A DNA stretch of 64,000 nt, taken from the NCBI RefSeq assembly GCF_019334565.1, contig NZ_CP079724.1:1509001-1573000 (forward strand), in the 5' to 3' direction. The notes under the pieces were generated by a model, which saw only the letters and a program-made list of their open reading frames with translations, did no database searches and had not been told where the DNA came from. The stretch is from Streptococcus oralis. Its GTDB lineage: Bacteria > Bacillota > Bacilli > Lactobacillales > Streptococcaceae. Position numbers and translations under genes: made by a program. Shown piece by piece: positions 18,656 through 28,332 of the stretch; within the stretch, counting starts at the first letter, position 1; the number at the start of each line of letters is the position of its first letter.

Positions 18656-19612
18656 ATGAAAAAGTTTTATGCTCTTTTAATGACCTGTTTATTACTTGTT
18701 TTTCTATCCGTGCCTCAAATCGTTGATGCGGGTGTCGGACATTCCAGAAGTGGAGGGAGCAGCCGCAGTAGCTCCAGAAGTAGCAGCCGCTCAAGTGGAG
18801 GTGGAAGTCGTTCTGGTGGATCATCCTACCACTACTACCGCTCTGGATATGGATCATCCTCTGACAGTTCTGCTAGCTCTCCCTACCTAGGATTTATGTT
18901 CATATTAGTCGGAGGAATCATACTAGTTGTTATCGTCAAATCCTTGCAGAATAAGTCTGGAGATTCGAGTTCAACCTACACTAGTAATGATTATCAAACG
19001 CTCCATCGTCGAGTTGAACACAACACACTGGCCATTAGCCGTGTGAAATACGGAGATCCGAACTTTGACGCGGAAGCCTTCACATCTTGGGTTAAGGAAG
19101 TCTACCTTAAATTGCAGGTTGCCTGGACTGAGAAAAATTGGAACTCTGTCCGCGCTTTGGAAAGTACCAGTCTCTACTCTCAACATAGTACCCAACTTGA
19201 GGACCATATTCGAGCTAAAACAACTAATGTTTTAGAGAAAGTTTGTATCGAAAATGTTCGCATCAAGGAGTTCATTGAAAATCCTGACGGAAACGATACC
19301 TTAGTGGTGATTCTGTCATCTACCTTGCGGGACTATGTCATTGACGATGAGACTCTTCGTGTCCTTGAAGGAGATCCTAAAAAGGATCTCTTCACCGTGT
19401 ATCAATTGAACTTTATCCGTCAACACGGTAGCCAAACGCAAGCAGTCAATCCAGACCAAGTTGTGAGCGACCACTGTCCAAACTGTGGCGCCCCATTGAA
19501 AATCTCTGCAGTTAGTGAGTGCGACTACTGTGGTGCCAATCTCTCTCGCAGTCCAAACCAATGGGTACTGGATACCTATGATGTTGTGGATGAAGACGAG
19601 CTTTATAATTAG
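18656..19612 (+). CDS. Membrane protein with Tim44-like domain and C-terminal zinc ribbon
   Basis: A 318-residue protein of unknown function. Residues 1-25 look like a signal peptide (VPQIVDAG). Residues 28-72 are Ser/Arg/Gly-rich, and 77-97 form a transmembrane segment. Residues about 115-260 (FDAEAFTSWVKEVYLKLQVAW) resemble a Tim44/NTF2-like domain. A zinc ribbon follows with C274, C277, C289 and C292 (CPNCG...CDYCG). The ATG at 18656 has TTAGGAG upstream. It lies 8 bases before an SPFH gene and is probably expressed from the gat promoter. Similar zinc-ribbon and SPFH genes neighbour PspA homologues in Bacillus, but no PspA is seen here. Confidence 0.7.
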   Translation: MKKFYALLMTCLLLVFLSVPQIVDAGVGHSRSGGSSRSSSRSSSRSSGGGSRSGGSSYHYYRSGYGSSSDSSASSPYLGFMFILVGGIILVVIVKSLQNKSGDSSSTYTSNDYQTLHRRVEHNTLAISRVKYGDPNFDAEAFTSWVKEVYLKLQVAWTEKNWNSVRALESTSLYSQHSTQLEDHIRAKTTNVLEKVCIENVRIKEFIENPDGNDTLVVILSSTLRDYVIDDETLRVLEGDPKKDLFTVYQLNFIRQHGSQTQAVNPDQVVSDHCPNCGAPLKISAVSECDYCGANLSRSPNQWVLDTYDVVDEDELYN

Positions 19613-19620
19613 GAGGAATT

Positions 19621-20748
19621 ATGGGATTTATACGTGCAGCCTTATCAGCAGGCTTAAATAGTTTTAATGATAGTAAATTCAAGGAAGCCATTGTCCTTCC
19701 AGATAATGTCTCTGGCGATGCCTTGGCCGTCAAGGGACAATTACTCACAAAAGACCCAGATGGACGTTCTCGTCACAGCAATCAAAATACTGGACTCTTG
19801 TCGGATGGCAGTGTGGTTATCGTTCCCCAAGGCTATAGCGCTGTTTTGGTAAACAACGGTACCTTCCTTGGTGAAGTTCTCGAAGCTGGTAGCCACGAAT
19901 GGCAAGCTGGTGATAATGCCTGGCTCCTTGAAAAAGGTGGTTTAAAGGGCACTTGGGAAAACTTTAAAAACCGTTTCTCTTTTGGTGGACAAGTCATCAC
20001 CCAACAGGAAATTATCTTTATCCGCATGCAACCTATTGCAGGCAATAAGTTCGGCACACAAAATGCGGTCGAATACTTCAGCGAACGTTACCAACAACTG
20101 CTTAACATCCGTTTCTATGGCTTGTTTGATGTAAAAATAGCAGACCCAGTCCTCTTCTACGTGAGTTCTGTTAGCCGTCAAATTACTGACGGACAGCCAT
20201 TTACTCTCCAAGATGTAGCTCAAGGAACGCTCCGTCAAAATATCGCACCGAAAATCGCGATTGCCATTGCCAAATACACCAACGAAAACAAGGTTGATAT
20301 CTATAGCCTCAATGCCAACCAAGACACCTTTAACGAACTCGCTAAACAAGAGGTCAACAAGGTTTGGACAGGCCTCTACGGGATTGAAGCAACCAATATC
20401 TTGCTTGAAGACCTCAGCTACGACCAAGAAAGTCTAGATATCGTTCGCAAGCTTGATAGCGAGCTCGTGGCAATGAAGTACAACACGATTGAAATCGAAG
20501 AACGCCGTGCTCGTAACGAAGCGCTTATTGCTGCAGCTGCCAACGAAGGAAATGGCAATGGGATGAACATGTTTATGGGCATGAATCTTGGCCAAACTCT
20601 CGGTGGTCAACTAAGCCAACAAGTCCAAAATCAAGCACCTGCTCAAAACACTGGACAAACTGCCAGCAAGAATTTTTACATCGAAGTCGATGGAAAATAC
20701 GTCCTCGTTACCAAAGACGAAGATGGAAATATCGTACCAGTCAACTAA
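19621..20748 (+). CDS. SPFH/Band-7 domain protein (YdjI-like)
   Basis: A 375-residue protein with no signal peptide. Residues about 50-290 form an SPFH domain of the type once labelled virion core protein: SVVIVPQGYSAVLVNNG, YGLFDVKIADPVLFY and LEDLSYDQESLDIVRK. A Glu/Arg/Ala-rich helix (IEIEERRARNEALIAAAA) and a Gln/Asn/Gly/Met-rich linker follow, then a small C-terminal module (FYIEVDGKYVLVTKDEDGN). Bacillus YdjI is the nearest relative I recognise; it lies in a PspA-type membrane-stress operon. RBS AGGAGG is near ideal. It forms a tight pair with the upstream Tim44/zinc-ribbon gene; a role in membrane organisation is inference. Confidence 0.8.
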   Translation: MGFIRAALSAGLNSFNDSKFKEAIVLPDNVSGDALAVKGQLLTKDPDGRSRHSNQNTGLLSDGSVVIVPQGYSAVLVNNGTFLGEVLEAGSHEWQAGDNAWLLEKGGLKGTWENFKNRFSFGGQVITQQEIIFIRMQPIAGNKFGTQNAVEYFSERYQQLLNIRFYGLFDVKIADPVLFYVSSVSRQITDGQPFTLQDVAQGTLRQNIAPKIAIAIAKYTNENKVDIYSLNANQDTFNELAKQEVNKVWTGLYGIEATNILLEDLSYDQESLDIVRKLDSELVAMKYNTIEIEERRARNEALIAAAANEGNGNGMNMFMGMNLGQTLGGQLSQQVQNQAPAQNTGQTASKNFYIEVDGKYVLVTKDEDGNIVPVN

Positions 20749-20766
20749 TTAAGCTCCTTCTGACAT

Positions 20767-20795
20767 TTGAGTAATGTTGTCTTTTATGGTACAAT
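20767..20795 (+). promoter_or_regulatory. efp promoter
   Basis: TTGAGT, 17-base spacer ending in TATGG, then TACAAT: a good promoter with an extended -10, 34 bases upstream of the efp ATG. Confidence 0.75.
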
Positions 20796-20829
20796 AAAGA
20801 GTAAATTATTTTATTAAAGAGGTAAAAAC

Positions 20830-21390
20830 ATGATTGAAGCAAGTAAATTAAAGGCTGGTATGACCTTTGAAACAGCTGACGGAAAATTGATCCGCGTTTT
20901 GGAAGCTAGCCACCACAAACCAGGTAAAGGAAACACAATCATGCGTATGAAATTACGTGATGTCCGTACTGGTTCTACATTTGACACAAGCTACCGTCCA
21001 GAGGAAAAATTTGAACAAGCTATCATCGAGACTGTCCCAGCTCAATACTTGTACAAAATGGATGACACAGCCTACTTCATGAACACAGAAACTTACGACC
21101 AATACGAAATTCCTGTAGTCAACGTTGAAAACGAGTTGCTTTACATCCTTGAAAACTCAGAAGTGAAGATCCAATTCTACGGAACTGAAGTGATTGGTGT
21201 TACCGTTCCTACTACTGTTGAGTTGACAGTTGCAGAAACTCAACCATCTATCAAAGGTGCTACTGTTACAGGTTCTGGTAAACCAGCAACGATGGAAACT
21301 GGACTTGTCGTAAACGTTCCAGACTTCATCGAAGCAGGACAAAAACTCGTTATCAACACTGCAGAAGGAACTTACGTTTCTCGTGCCTAA
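20830..21390 (+). CDS. efp: Translation elongation factor P
   Basis: A 186-residue EF-P with the usual three beta-barrel domains. It relieves ribosome stalling at polyproline stretches. The tip of domain I reads HHKPGKGNT, so Lys33 occupies the position that is post-translationally modified in some bacteria. No modifying enzyme gene is visible nearby. The RBS is AAAGAGG. It is followed after 21 bases by yqhY and then nusB, a common Firmicute arrangement, and all three are probably co-transcribed from the promoter at 20767-20795. Confidence 0.97.
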   Translation: MIEASKLKAGMTFETADGKLIRVLEASHHKPGKGNTIMRMKLRDVRTGSTFDTSYRPEEKFEQAIIETVPAQYLYKMDDTAYFMNTETYDQYEIPVVNVENELLYILENSEVKIQFYGTEVIGVTVPTTVELTVAETQPSIKGATVTGSGKPATMETGLVVNVPDFIEAGQKLVINTAEGTYVSRA

Positions 21391-21411
21391 TCTCTAGAAA
21401 GAGGTCATTCT

Positions 21412-21801
21412 ATGGGAATTGAAGAACAACTTGGCGAAATCGTTATCGCCCCACGTGTACTTGAAAAAATCATTGCTATTGCTACTGCAAAAGTAGAGGG
21501 TGTTCACTCTTTTTCAAACAAATCAGTATCTGACACCCTTTCAAAACTTTCACTCGGCCGTGGTGTTTATCTAAAAAACGTGGACGAAGAACTCACAGCA
21601 GATATCTATCTCTACCTTGAGTACGGAGTAAAAGTTCCTAAGGTAGCTGTTGCTATCCAGAAAGCTGTTAAAGATGCAGTCCGCAATATGGCTGATGTAG
21701 AACTCGCTGCTATCAATATTCACGTTGCAGGTATCGTCCCAGATAAAACACCAAAACCAGAATTGAAAGATCTATTTGACGAGGACTTCCTCAATGACTA
21801 G
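21412..21801 (+). CDS. Asp23/Gls24-family (YqhY-like) protein
   Basis: A 129-residue Asp23/Gls24-family protein with GEIVIAPRVLEKIIAIAT and GVKVPKVAVAIQKAVKDAV. No membrane segment is present, so it is the cytosolic YqhY type rather than membrane-tethered AmaP. In B. subtilis yqhY is co-transcribed with accB-accC and affects acetyl-CoA carboxylase activity. Here it sits between efp and nusB, with the acc genes nearby on the opposite strand. The exact role is not established. Its last 8 bases overlap the nusB start. Confidence 0.88.
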   Translation: MGIEEQLGEIVIAPRVLEKIIAIATAKVEGVHSFSNKSVSDTLSKLSLGRGVYLKNVDEELTADIYLYLEYGVKVPKVAVAIQKAVKDAVRNMADVELAAINIHVAGIVPDKTPKPELKDLFDEDFLND

Positions 21802-22216
21802 TCCACTATTAGAATCTAGACGCCAACTCCGTAAATGCGCTTTTCAAGCTCTCATGAGCCTTGAATTCGGTACGGATGTCGAAACTGCTTGTCGTTTCGC
21901 CTATACTCATGATCGTGAAGATACGGATGTGCAACTTCCAGCCTTTTTGACAGAGCTAGTTTCTGGTGTTCAGGCTAAAAAGGAAGAACTGGACAAGCAA
22001 ATCACACAGCATTTAAAAGCAGGTTGGACCATCGAGCGTTTAACGATCGTGGAGAGAAACCTCCTTCGCTTGGGAGTCTTTGAAATCACTTCATTTGACA
22101 CTCCACAGCTGGTTGCGGTTAATGAAGCTATCGAGCTTGCAAAGGACTTCTCAGATCAAAAATCTGCCCGTTTTATCAACGGACTACTCAGCCAGTTTGT
22201 AACAGAAGAACAGTAA
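21794..22216 (+). CDS. nusB: Transcription antitermination protein NusB
   Basis: A 140-residue all-helical NusB, which with NusE (S10) binds boxA RNA in rRNA antitermination. It begins MTSPLLESRRQLRKCAFQAL. I chose the ATG at 21794 because GAGGA lies 8-9 bases upstream and the length then matches streptococcal NusB. An in-frame ATG six codons earlier would add residues not seen in the family. It overlaps yqhY by 8 bases and ends just before a bidirectional terminator. Confidence 0.95.
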   Translation: MTSPLLESRRQLRKCAFQALMSLEFGTDVETACRFAYTHDREDTDVQLPAFLTELVSGVQAKKEELDKQITQHLKAGWTIERLTIVERNLLRLGVFEITSFDTPQLVAVNEAIELAKDFSDQKSARFINGLLSQFVTEEQ

Positions 22217-22219
22217 ATA

Positions 22220-22253
22220 GAAAAAGTGTTTGAAAATTATCAAACACTTTTTC
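22220..22253. terminator. Bidirectional terminator between nusB and the CPBP gene
   Basis: Perfect 14-base-pair inverted repeat (GAAAAAGTGTTTGA and complement) with a six-base loop, flanked by A and T runs. It serves the two convergent genes. Confidence 0.9.
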
Positions 22254-22282
22254 TTTACTTCCTACCATCTAAAAATCAAATA

Positions 22283-22966
22283 TTAAATATAAAATAAAAT
22301 CGACGGAGCATAGGGAATAACATTATAGAAACTATGACAAACAATGGTAAATCGAAGACTACCCGTAACTCGATAAGCGACTGCAAATAGAAGACCAAGA
22401 ATACTATAAATGATGAGACTGATGGGGTCACGATGAGATAGAACCAAGTGACTGAGCCCAAAGATGAAAGAAGACAAGATCACATCCAAATAAAACTCCG
22501 ACTTCGGAAAGAAGGTATTCATAAAATAACCCCTATAGATTGTCTCCTCAACAACAGGTACAATCGAAATGTTAAAGATTAAAAATATAAGACTTGATAG
22601 AGTCGTTTCTCTCCCGTTTAAGTATAGTTCTGAAAGAAGGTCTTGGAAAATAAAGCTATGGTCAATCAATCGAATATTCTGCATTCTAAATCCATTTAAA
22701 AAAGAATAGATAAGGAAACAACCTACCAAGAAAGCGAGATAAGACCAGTGCCAATCCTTTTTGTCGAAGATAAAGAGCATCTTCTTCTTTTTCAACCACA
22801 AAACGAATAAAAAGAAAATAAGCAACACTTCTCCAACTAGGAAGATTATATAGCTGTCCATTCCTAAACCAAAGGTTCTAGCTAGAGTTATAGCCCCTAA
22901 TGGCGTTAAATAAATGTACAGGAACATTAAAATCATACAGATTCCTAAATGTATTGTCTTTTTCAT
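22283..22966 (-). CDS. CPBP-family intramembrane metalloprotease homologue
   Basis: A 227-residue membrane protein with about seven hydrophobic segments. The CPBP (Abi/CAAX protease-like) motifs are present: EETIYRGYF (EExxxR), the second motif with His in FIFGLSHLVLSHRD, and a last motif around VCHSFYNVIPY. I chose the ATG at 22966, which has AGGAGA eight bases upstream, over a longer in-frame start at 23020. In lactic acid bacteria such proteins often accompany bacteriocin immunity, but no bacteriocin gene is visible here, so the substrate and role are unknown. Confidence 0.82.
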   Translation of the reverse strand: MKKTIHLGICMILMFLYIYLTPLGAITLARTFGLGMDSYIIFLVGEVLLIFFLFVLWLKKKKMLFIFDKKDWHWSYLAFLVGCFLIYSFLNGFRMQNIRLIDHSFIFQDLLSELYLNGRETTLSSLIFLIFNISIVPVVEETIYRGYFMNTFFPKSEFYLDVILSSFIFGLSHLVLSHRDPISLIIYSILGLLFAVAYRVTGSLRFTIVCHSFYNVIPYAPSILFYI

Positions 22967-23079
22967 TCTTTCTCTCCTAATGGTAAACTCTCTATTAGGG
23001 CAATATAGAGGATAGACCATTGATTGTTTTTCTTATTTATCTAGAGTATTCATGTTTATCCATGCTCTATTATCAAAAT

Positions 23080-23102
23080 AGCTAGAACAAAATGTTCTAG
23101 CT
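23080..23102 (-). terminator. Terminator at the end of the fab/acc operon
   Basis: AGCTAGAACA and its complement around a three-base loop, 11 bases after the accA stop codon. The tail on the minus strand is ATTTTGAT, only moderately U-rich. Confidence 0.65.
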
Positions 23103-23113
23103 TTTAAATTTTC

Positions 23114-23881
23114 TTAGTATTTTCTAAAGCGTTGGTAACGTTCTTCGATAAGTTGGTCGAGTGGTAGTTCTTGCAACCTATCTAGTTCTGCACGCAATTC
23201 ATTTTTAACGCAACCTAGCAGTTCTTTACTTGACAGCCCTGCTTCTGAGATTACCTTGTCTACGATTCCCATTTCTAGAAGTTCGTGTGAAGTGATTTTC
23301 ATCAACTCCGCTGCTTCCATAGCACGACTTCCATCCTTCCAAAGGATAGAGGCAAAGCCTTCAGGGCTAAGAACGGCGTAGATTGAGTTTTCTAACATCC
23401 AGACACGGTTAGCTACGGCTAGAGCTAGGGCCCCACCAGATCCTCCTTCACCGATAATAATCGCGATGATTGGAACCTTGAGATCACTCATTTCCATCAG
23501 GTTTCGGGCAATTGCTTCACCTTGTCCACGTTCCTCGGCACCAACACCTGGGTAAGCACCCGCCGTATTGATAAAGGTCACAACTGGACGGCCAAACTTT
23601 TCTGCCTGTTTCATCAGGCGCAAGGCCTTACGATAGCCTTCTGGATGTGGTTGCCCAAAATTTCGTTTGAGGTTATCATGAAGACTCTTCCCCTTTTGGA
23701 TACCAACGACAGTTACTGCTTGGTCACCTAACCAACCAATTCCACCGATAACCGCACCATCATCACGGAAAGAGCGATCTCCATGCAATTCGATAAACTC
23801 GTCAAAAATTCCATTGGCAAAATCAAGTGCAGTCAAGCGACTCTGCTCGCGTGCCTCTCTGACTATTTTTGCACTATTCAT
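23114..23881 (-). CDS. accA: Acetyl-CoA carboxylase carboxyltransferase subunit alpha
   Basis: A 255-residue AccA that, with AccD, transfers the carboxyl group from carboxybiotin to acetyl-CoA to give malonyl-CoA. Diagnostic stretches are [40 protein letters not shown] and [15 protein letters not shown]. It is shorter at the N-terminus than the E. coli protein, as usual in streptococci. Its start overlaps the accD stop by 4 bases, so it is translationally coupled and is the last gene of the operon. Confidence 0.96.
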   Translation of the reverse strand: MNSAKIVREAREQSRLTALDFANGIFDEFIELHGDRSFRDDGAVIGGIGWLGDQAVTVVGIQKGKSLHDNLKRNFGQPHPEGYRKALRLMKQAEKFGRPVVTFINTAGAYPGVGAEERGQGEAIARNLMEMSDLKVPIIAIIIGEGGSGGALALAVANRVWMLENSIYAVLSPEGFASILWKDGSRAMEAAELMKITSHELLEMGIVDKVISEAGLSSKELLGCVKNELRAELDRLQELPLDQLIEERYQRFRKY

Positions 23882-24744
23882 CCGCGACTTCCTCCATGCA
23901 ATCTTACTAATTTAGCAATTGTTTCAGGCAATTCTCTCCGTTTGACAATTGCATCAACAAATCCATGTTCAAGCAGAAATTCTGCCTTTTGGAAGTCATC
24001 CGGTAAGGTCTCACGAACTGTATTTTCGATAACACGACGTCCAGCAAAACCAACCAAACTCTGTGGCTCAGCTAGGATAATATCCCCTTCCATAGCAAAA
24101 GAAGCGGTCACCCCACCTGTTGTCGGATCGGTTAAAATAGTTAGGTAAAAAAGTCCTGCCTTGGAATGACGTTGAACTGCCGCAGAAATCTTAGCCATCT
24201 GCATCAAGCTCATGATTCCTTCTTGCATACGGGCTCCACCAGAAGCTGTGAAGAGAACGACTGGCAAGTTTTCTACCGTTGCATACTCAAACAAGCGCGT
24301 GATTTTTTCACCCACAACGGTTCCCATAGAAGCCATGATAAAGTTTGAATCCATGATCCCAAGGGCAACTTTTTGTCCCTTGATGCTAGCTGTACCAGTC
24401 AGTACTGCTTCATCCAAACCTGTCTTTTCACGCATACTAGCTAGTTTTTTCTGGTAGCCAGGAAAGTTTAATGGATCTTGAGTTTCAATACCCGTAAACA
24501 TCTCCACAAAGGTGTCAGAATCAATCGTCAAATCCAAGCGTTCCTGAGCTGAAATACGGAAAGTATAGCTGCAATGGGGACAAATTCGTTCGCTCCCAAG
24601 ATCCTTTTGGTAAATGGTGTGTTTACAACCAGGACACTGGGAGAAGAGTTCATCCGGAACCTCAGGCTTGGCTTGTGGTTTCTGCCTTACGGAACGGTTA
24701 GGATTGATCCGAATATACTTATCCTTTTTACTAAATAGAGCCAT
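23878..24744 (-). CDS. accD: Acetyl-CoA carboxylase carboxyltransferase subunit beta
   Basis: A 288-residue AccD, partner of AccA in malonyl-CoA synthesis. The N-terminal zinc finger is complete, with C37, C40, C55 and C58 (CPGCKHTIY...CPHC). The crotonase-like core includes [20 protein letters not shown] and [17 protein letters not shown]. It lies 35 bases after accC and overlaps accA by 4 bases. Length is normal. Confidence 0.96.
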   Translation of the reverse strand: MALFSKKDKYIRINPNRSVRQKPQAKPEVPDELFSQCPGCKHTIYQKDLGSERICPHCSYTFRISAQERLDLTIDSDTFVEMFTGIETQDPLNFPGYQKKLASMREKTGLDEAVLTGTASIKGQKVALGIMDSNFIMASMGTVVGEKITRLFEYATVENLPVVLFTASGGARMQEGIMSLMQMAKISAAVQRHSKAGLFYLTILTDPTTGGVTASFAMEGDIILAEPQSLVGFAGRRVIENTVRETLPDDFQKAEFLLEHGFVDAIVKRRELPETIAKLVRLHGGSRG

Positions 24745-24779
24745 AACTCCCCCTTTTAGTTCTCATACTATTTGAAAGT

Positions 24780-26147
24780 CTATTCTTTTTCTTGGTATTT
24801 TGGCAAGAAAGTTTCCATCAAGAAGGAAGTATCGTAGTCACCAGCGATAACTCGGCGGTCTGAAATCAGATCCAACTGGAAGTCTGCATTGGTTTGCACT
24901 CCTTCAATATCAAGTTCATAAAGTGCCCGTTGCATCTTCATAAGAGCATCAAAACGATTCTCCCCATGAACAATGATTTTAGCAATCATACTATCATAGT
25001 AAGGGGGAATGGTATAACCTGGATAAACTGCTGAGTCCACGCGCAAGCCAACTCCACCACTTGGTAGATAGAGATTGGTAATTTTACCTGGGCTTGGAGC
25101 AAAGTTAAATGCTGGATTTTCCGCATTGATCCGGCACTCGATAGCATGACCTCGTAGGACGATATCTTCTTGTTTGAAAGGTAAAGGTTGCCCGGCAGCA
25201 ATGCGAATCTGTTCCTTCACGATATCAACACCTGAAACAAACTCTGTGACTGGGTGCTCCACTTGCACACGAGTATTCATTTCCATGAAGTAGAAATTGC
25301 CACTCGCTTCATCGAGAAGAAATTCAATCGTACCTGCATTTTCATAGCCTACAGATTCTGCTGCACGAACGGCTGCAGCACCAATTTCATTACGAAGGGT
25401 TTTGCCAATCGCAATAGATGGGCTTTCTTCTAAGACCTTTTGGTTATTCCGTTGAAGTGAACAGTCCCGTTCACCAAGATGGACAACATGACCCTCTTGG
25501 TCCGCAAGGATCTGAACCTCAATATGGCGAGCTGGATAAATCACACGCTCAAGATACATAGCGCCATTTCCAAAATTGGCCTTGGCTTCACTGGATGCTG
25601 TCTCAAAGGCTGCGACCAAGTCTTCTGCCTTTTCAACCTTACGAATCCCTTTTCCACCACCACCTGCCGATGCCTTAAGCATGACTGGATAGCCAATTTT
25701 TTCTGCAACTGCAAGCGCCTCTTCAGCCGTGTGAACTTCACCATCAGATCCTGGGATAACTGGAACCCCAGCCTTGATCATTTGCTCACGCGCATTGATC
25801 TTATCTCCCATGGTATCCATCACAGCACCAGAAGGGCCGATGAACTTAATTCCCACTTCATCACACATCGTGGCAAACTTGGAGTTTTCGCTAAGAAATC
25901 CAAAACCTGGATGGATGGCTTCTGCTTCTGTCAAGACTGCAGCAGACAAAATCGCATTGATATTGAGATAAGACTCTGTCGCCTTACCAGGTCCGATACA
26001 GATAGCTTCATCCGCTAGGAGTGTGTGAAGAGCTTCCTTATCAGCAGTTGAATAAACTGCCACGGTCGCAATGCCCAATTCACGCGCAGCTCGAATAATG
26101 CGAACCGCAATCTCACCACGGTTGGCAATCAAAATTTTACGAAACAT
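24780..26147 (-). CDS. accC: Biotin carboxylase subunit of acetyl-CoA carboxylase
   Basis: A 455-residue biotin carboxylase that uses ATP and bicarbonate to carboxylate biotin on AccB. It opens MFRKILIANRGEIAVRIIRA. The ATP-grasp glycine-rich loop KASAGGGGKGIRKV lies at about residue 158-171, and the catalytic region includes FYFMEMNTRVQVEHPVTE. It lies 11 bases after fabZ in the operon. Length is typical (about 450). Confidence 0.97.
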   Translation of the reverse strand: MFRKILIANRGEIAVRIIRAARELGIATVAVYSTADKEALHTLLADEAICIGPGKATESYLNINAILSAAVLTEAEAIHPGFGFLSENSKFATMCDEVGIKFIGPSGAVMDTMGDKINAREQMIKAGVPVIPGSDGEVHTAEEALAVAEKIGYPVMLKASAGGGGKGIRKVEKAEDLVAAFETASSEAKANFGNGAMYLERVIYPARHIEVQILADQEGHVVHLGERDCSLQRNNQKVLEESPSIAIGKTLRNEIGAAAVRAAESVGYENAGTIEFLLDEASGNFYFMEMNTRVQVEHPVTEFVSGVDIVKEQIRIAAGQPLPFKQEDIVLRGHAIECRINAENPAFNFAPSPGKITNLYLPSGGVGLRVDSAVYPGYTIPPYYDSMIAKIIVHGENRFDALMKMQRALYELDIEGVQTNADFQLDLISDRRVIAGDYDTSFLMETFLPKYQEKE

Positions 26148-26158
26148 GGAGATCCTCC

Positions 26159-26581
26159 TTAGTTTCCAATTGCAAAGGTAAGAGTACCACTCGCTGCAAG
26201 CTTACCATCTACTTCAGCCTTCGCTTCAACCACAGCAATCGTACCACGACGTTTAACAAAAGTAGCCGTCATGACTAATTGGTCACCTGGTACAACTTGC
26301 TTCTTGAACTTAACCTTGTCCATGCCAGCATAGAAGACCAGTTTCCCTTTATTTTCAGGTTTGGACAATTCCAAGACACCAGCAGTCTGAGCCAAGGCCT
26401 CCATGATAAGAACACCTGGCATGACTGGGTATTGTGGAAAATGACCATTGAAGAAAGGTTCGTTGATGGTCACATTTTTAATGGCAACAATGGTATCCTC
26501 GCTCACTTCCAAGACACGGTCCACTAGGAGCATGGGGTAGCGATGGGGTAGAGCTTCTTTGATTCCTTGAATATCGATCAT
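26159..26581 (-). CDS. fabZ: 3-hydroxyacyl-ACP dehydratase FabZ
   Basis: A 140-residue hot-dog-fold dehydratase that converts 3-hydroxyacyl-ACP to trans-2-enoyl-ACP. The catalytic pair is visible as His47 in [14 protein letters not shown] and Glu61 in LIMEALAQ. In streptococci without FabA, FabZ supplies the trans-2-decenoyl-ACP that FabM isomerises on the way to unsaturated fatty acids. The start overlaps the accB stop by 4 bases. Confidence 0.96.
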   Translation of the reverse strand: MIDIQGIKEALPHRYPMLLVDRVLEVSEDTIVAIKNVTINEPFFNGHFPQYPVMPGVLIMEALAQTAGVLELSKPENKGKLVFYAGMDKVKFKKQVVPGDQLVMTATFVKRRGTIAVVEAKAEVDGKLAASGTLTFAIGN

Positions 26582-27066
26582 TTGATGCGTACCAATCCTT
26601 TACCGAACTCAACCATTTCTTCATTTGAAACGAGAATTTCTGTCACCACACCATCCTTAGGCGCTGGAATCTCATTCATGACTTTCATGGCTTCGATGAT
26701 CACCAAAGTTTGACCTTTTTTAACACTGTCTCCGACTGTGACAAAGGCAGGTTTATCTGGTCCAGCAGCCAAGTAAGCCACCCCTACAAGTGGACTTTCA
26801 ACGACATCACCCGCTGGAGCAACCGTCGTTTCAGCTGGTGCTGGAGCTTCTTCCACTGCACTCTCAACTGGAGTTGAAGGGGCCGAAACTACTGGACTTG
26901 CAGCTACTGCAGCTGGCGCTGGAACAACTTGAGCTGGTACTTCAGAAGCCATTCTTGCTTCATTCTTACTGAACTGCAATTCGTCCGTTCCATTTTTATA
27001 AGAAAATTCTCTCAAACTTGATTGGTCAAATTGAGCCATCAAGTCCTTGATCTCATTTAAATTCAT
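26578..27066 (-). CDS. accB: Biotin carboxyl carrier protein of acetyl-CoA carboxylase
   Basis: A 162-residue BCCP. A short N-terminal domain is followed by an Ala/Pro/Val-rich flexible linker (about 42-88) and the biotinyl domain. Lys128 in IEAMKVMNE is the biotinylation site. It carries carboxybiotin between AccC and AccA-AccD. It lies 2 bases after fabF and overlaps fabZ by 4 bases. Confidence 0.96.
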   Translation of the reverse strand: MNLNEIKDLMAQFDQSSLREFSYKNGTDELQFSKNEARMASEVPAQVVPAPAAVAASPVVSAPSTPVESAVEEAPAPAETTVAPAGDVVESPLVGVAYLAAGPDKPAFVTVGDSVKKGQTLVIIEAMKVMNEIPAPKDGVVTEILVSNEEMVEFGKGLVRIK

Positions 27067-27068
27067 AA

Positions 27069-28304
27069 TTATTTATTCTCCCAACGTTTGAAAGCAAGAA
27101 CCGCATTGTGTCCACCAAAACCAAAAGTGTTTGAAATAGCATAAGGGATTTCTTGCTCCAATCCTTGTCCATAAACGACATTGGCTTCGATATAGTCTGA
27201 CAACTCGCTTGTACCAGCTGTCATTGGTACATAGTTATGACGCATGGCTTCGATGGTAGCGATGGCTTCTACTGCCCCTGCAGCACCAAGCAAGTGTCCT
27301 GTAAAGGACTTGGTTGAAGATACAGGTACTTCTTTACCAAGGACAGCTACGATCGCACCACTTTCTCCTTTTTCATTAGCAGGAGTTGAAGTTCCGTGGG
27401 CGTTGACGTAAGCCACTTGCTCTGGAGAAATTTCTGCTTCTTCCAAAGCCAACTTCATAGCCTTAATCGCACCTTGACCCTCTGGATGAGGTGAAGTCAT
27501 ATGGTAAGCATCACAGGTATTACCGTAGCCAACTACTTCAGCCAAGATAGTTGCACCACGTTTTTCAGCATGTTCAAGGCTTTCAAGAACCAACATTCCT
27601 GAACCTTCTCCCATCACAAATCCGTTACGATCTTTGTCAAATGGGATAGAAGCACGAGTTGGATCCTCTGTAGTTGATAGGGCGGTCAAAGCTTGGAAAC
27701 CAGCGATAGCAAAAGGAGTGATAGATGATTCTGATCCACCAACTAACATGACATCTTGGAAACCAAACTTGATAGAGCGGAAGGCATCCCCAATGGCATC
27801 GTTTGATGAAGCACAGGCTGTATTGATTGATTTACAGATACCGTTTGCTCCGAAACGCATGGCAACATTTCCTGAAGCCATATTTGGCAAGGCTTTTGGA
27901 AGTGTCATTGGTTTAACGCGTTTTGGACCTTTTTCATGAAGACGGATAACCTGATCTTCGATTTCTTTAATTCCCCCAATACCAGAAGCCACGATGACAC
28001 CAAAGCGATCCTTATCGATTGCTTCTACATCAAGATTTGCATTTGTCACTGCTTCTTGAGCCGCATATAAGGCATACAAAGAATAGTTGTCAAAACGATT
28101 GGTATCTTTTTTGACAAAGTATTTATCAAATGGGAAATCTTGAACTTCTGCCGCATTGTGCACAGCAAATTCGCTGTGGTCAAACTTAGTGATTTCTCCA
28201 ATTCCAATTTTCCCAGTTTGCAAACTGTTCCAAAATTCTTCTGGAGTATTTCCGATAGGAGAGGTCAATCCGTAACCTGTTACTACAACTCGATTTAGTT
28301 TCAT
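27069..28304 (-). CDS. fabF: Beta-ketoacyl-ACP synthase II
   Basis: A 411-residue condensing enzyme that elongates acyl-ACP with malonyl-ACP. The Cys-His-His triad is visible in NTACASSNDAIGDAF, VNAHGTSTPANEKGE and TGHLLGAAGAVEA. It begins MKLNRVVVTGYGLTSPIG. It lies 28 bases after fabG. FabH, not FabF, starts chains, and both are present in the cluster. Confidence 0.97.
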   Translation of the reverse strand: MKLNRVVVTGYGLTSPIGNTPEEFWNSLQTGKIGIGEITKFDHSEFAVHNAAEVQDFPFDKYFVKKDTNRFDNYSLYALYAAQEAVTNANLDVEAIDKDRFGVIVASGIGGIKEIEDQVIRLHEKGPKRVKPMTLPKALPNMASGNVAMRFGANGICKSINTACASSNDAIGDAFRSIKFGFQDVMLVGGSESSITPFAIAGFQALTALSTTEDPTRASIPFDKDRNGFVMGEGSGMLVLESLEHAEKRGATILAEVVGYGNTCDAYHMTSPHPEGQGAIKAMKLALEEAEISPEQVAYVNAHGTSTPANEKGESGAIVAVLGKEVPVSSTKSFTGHLLGAAGAVEAIATIEAMRHNYVPMTAGTSELSDYIEANVVYGQGLEQEIPYAISNTFGFGGHNAVLAFKRWENK

Positions 28305-28332
28305 CTGTCTTACCTATATCTTTCCTTATTTT

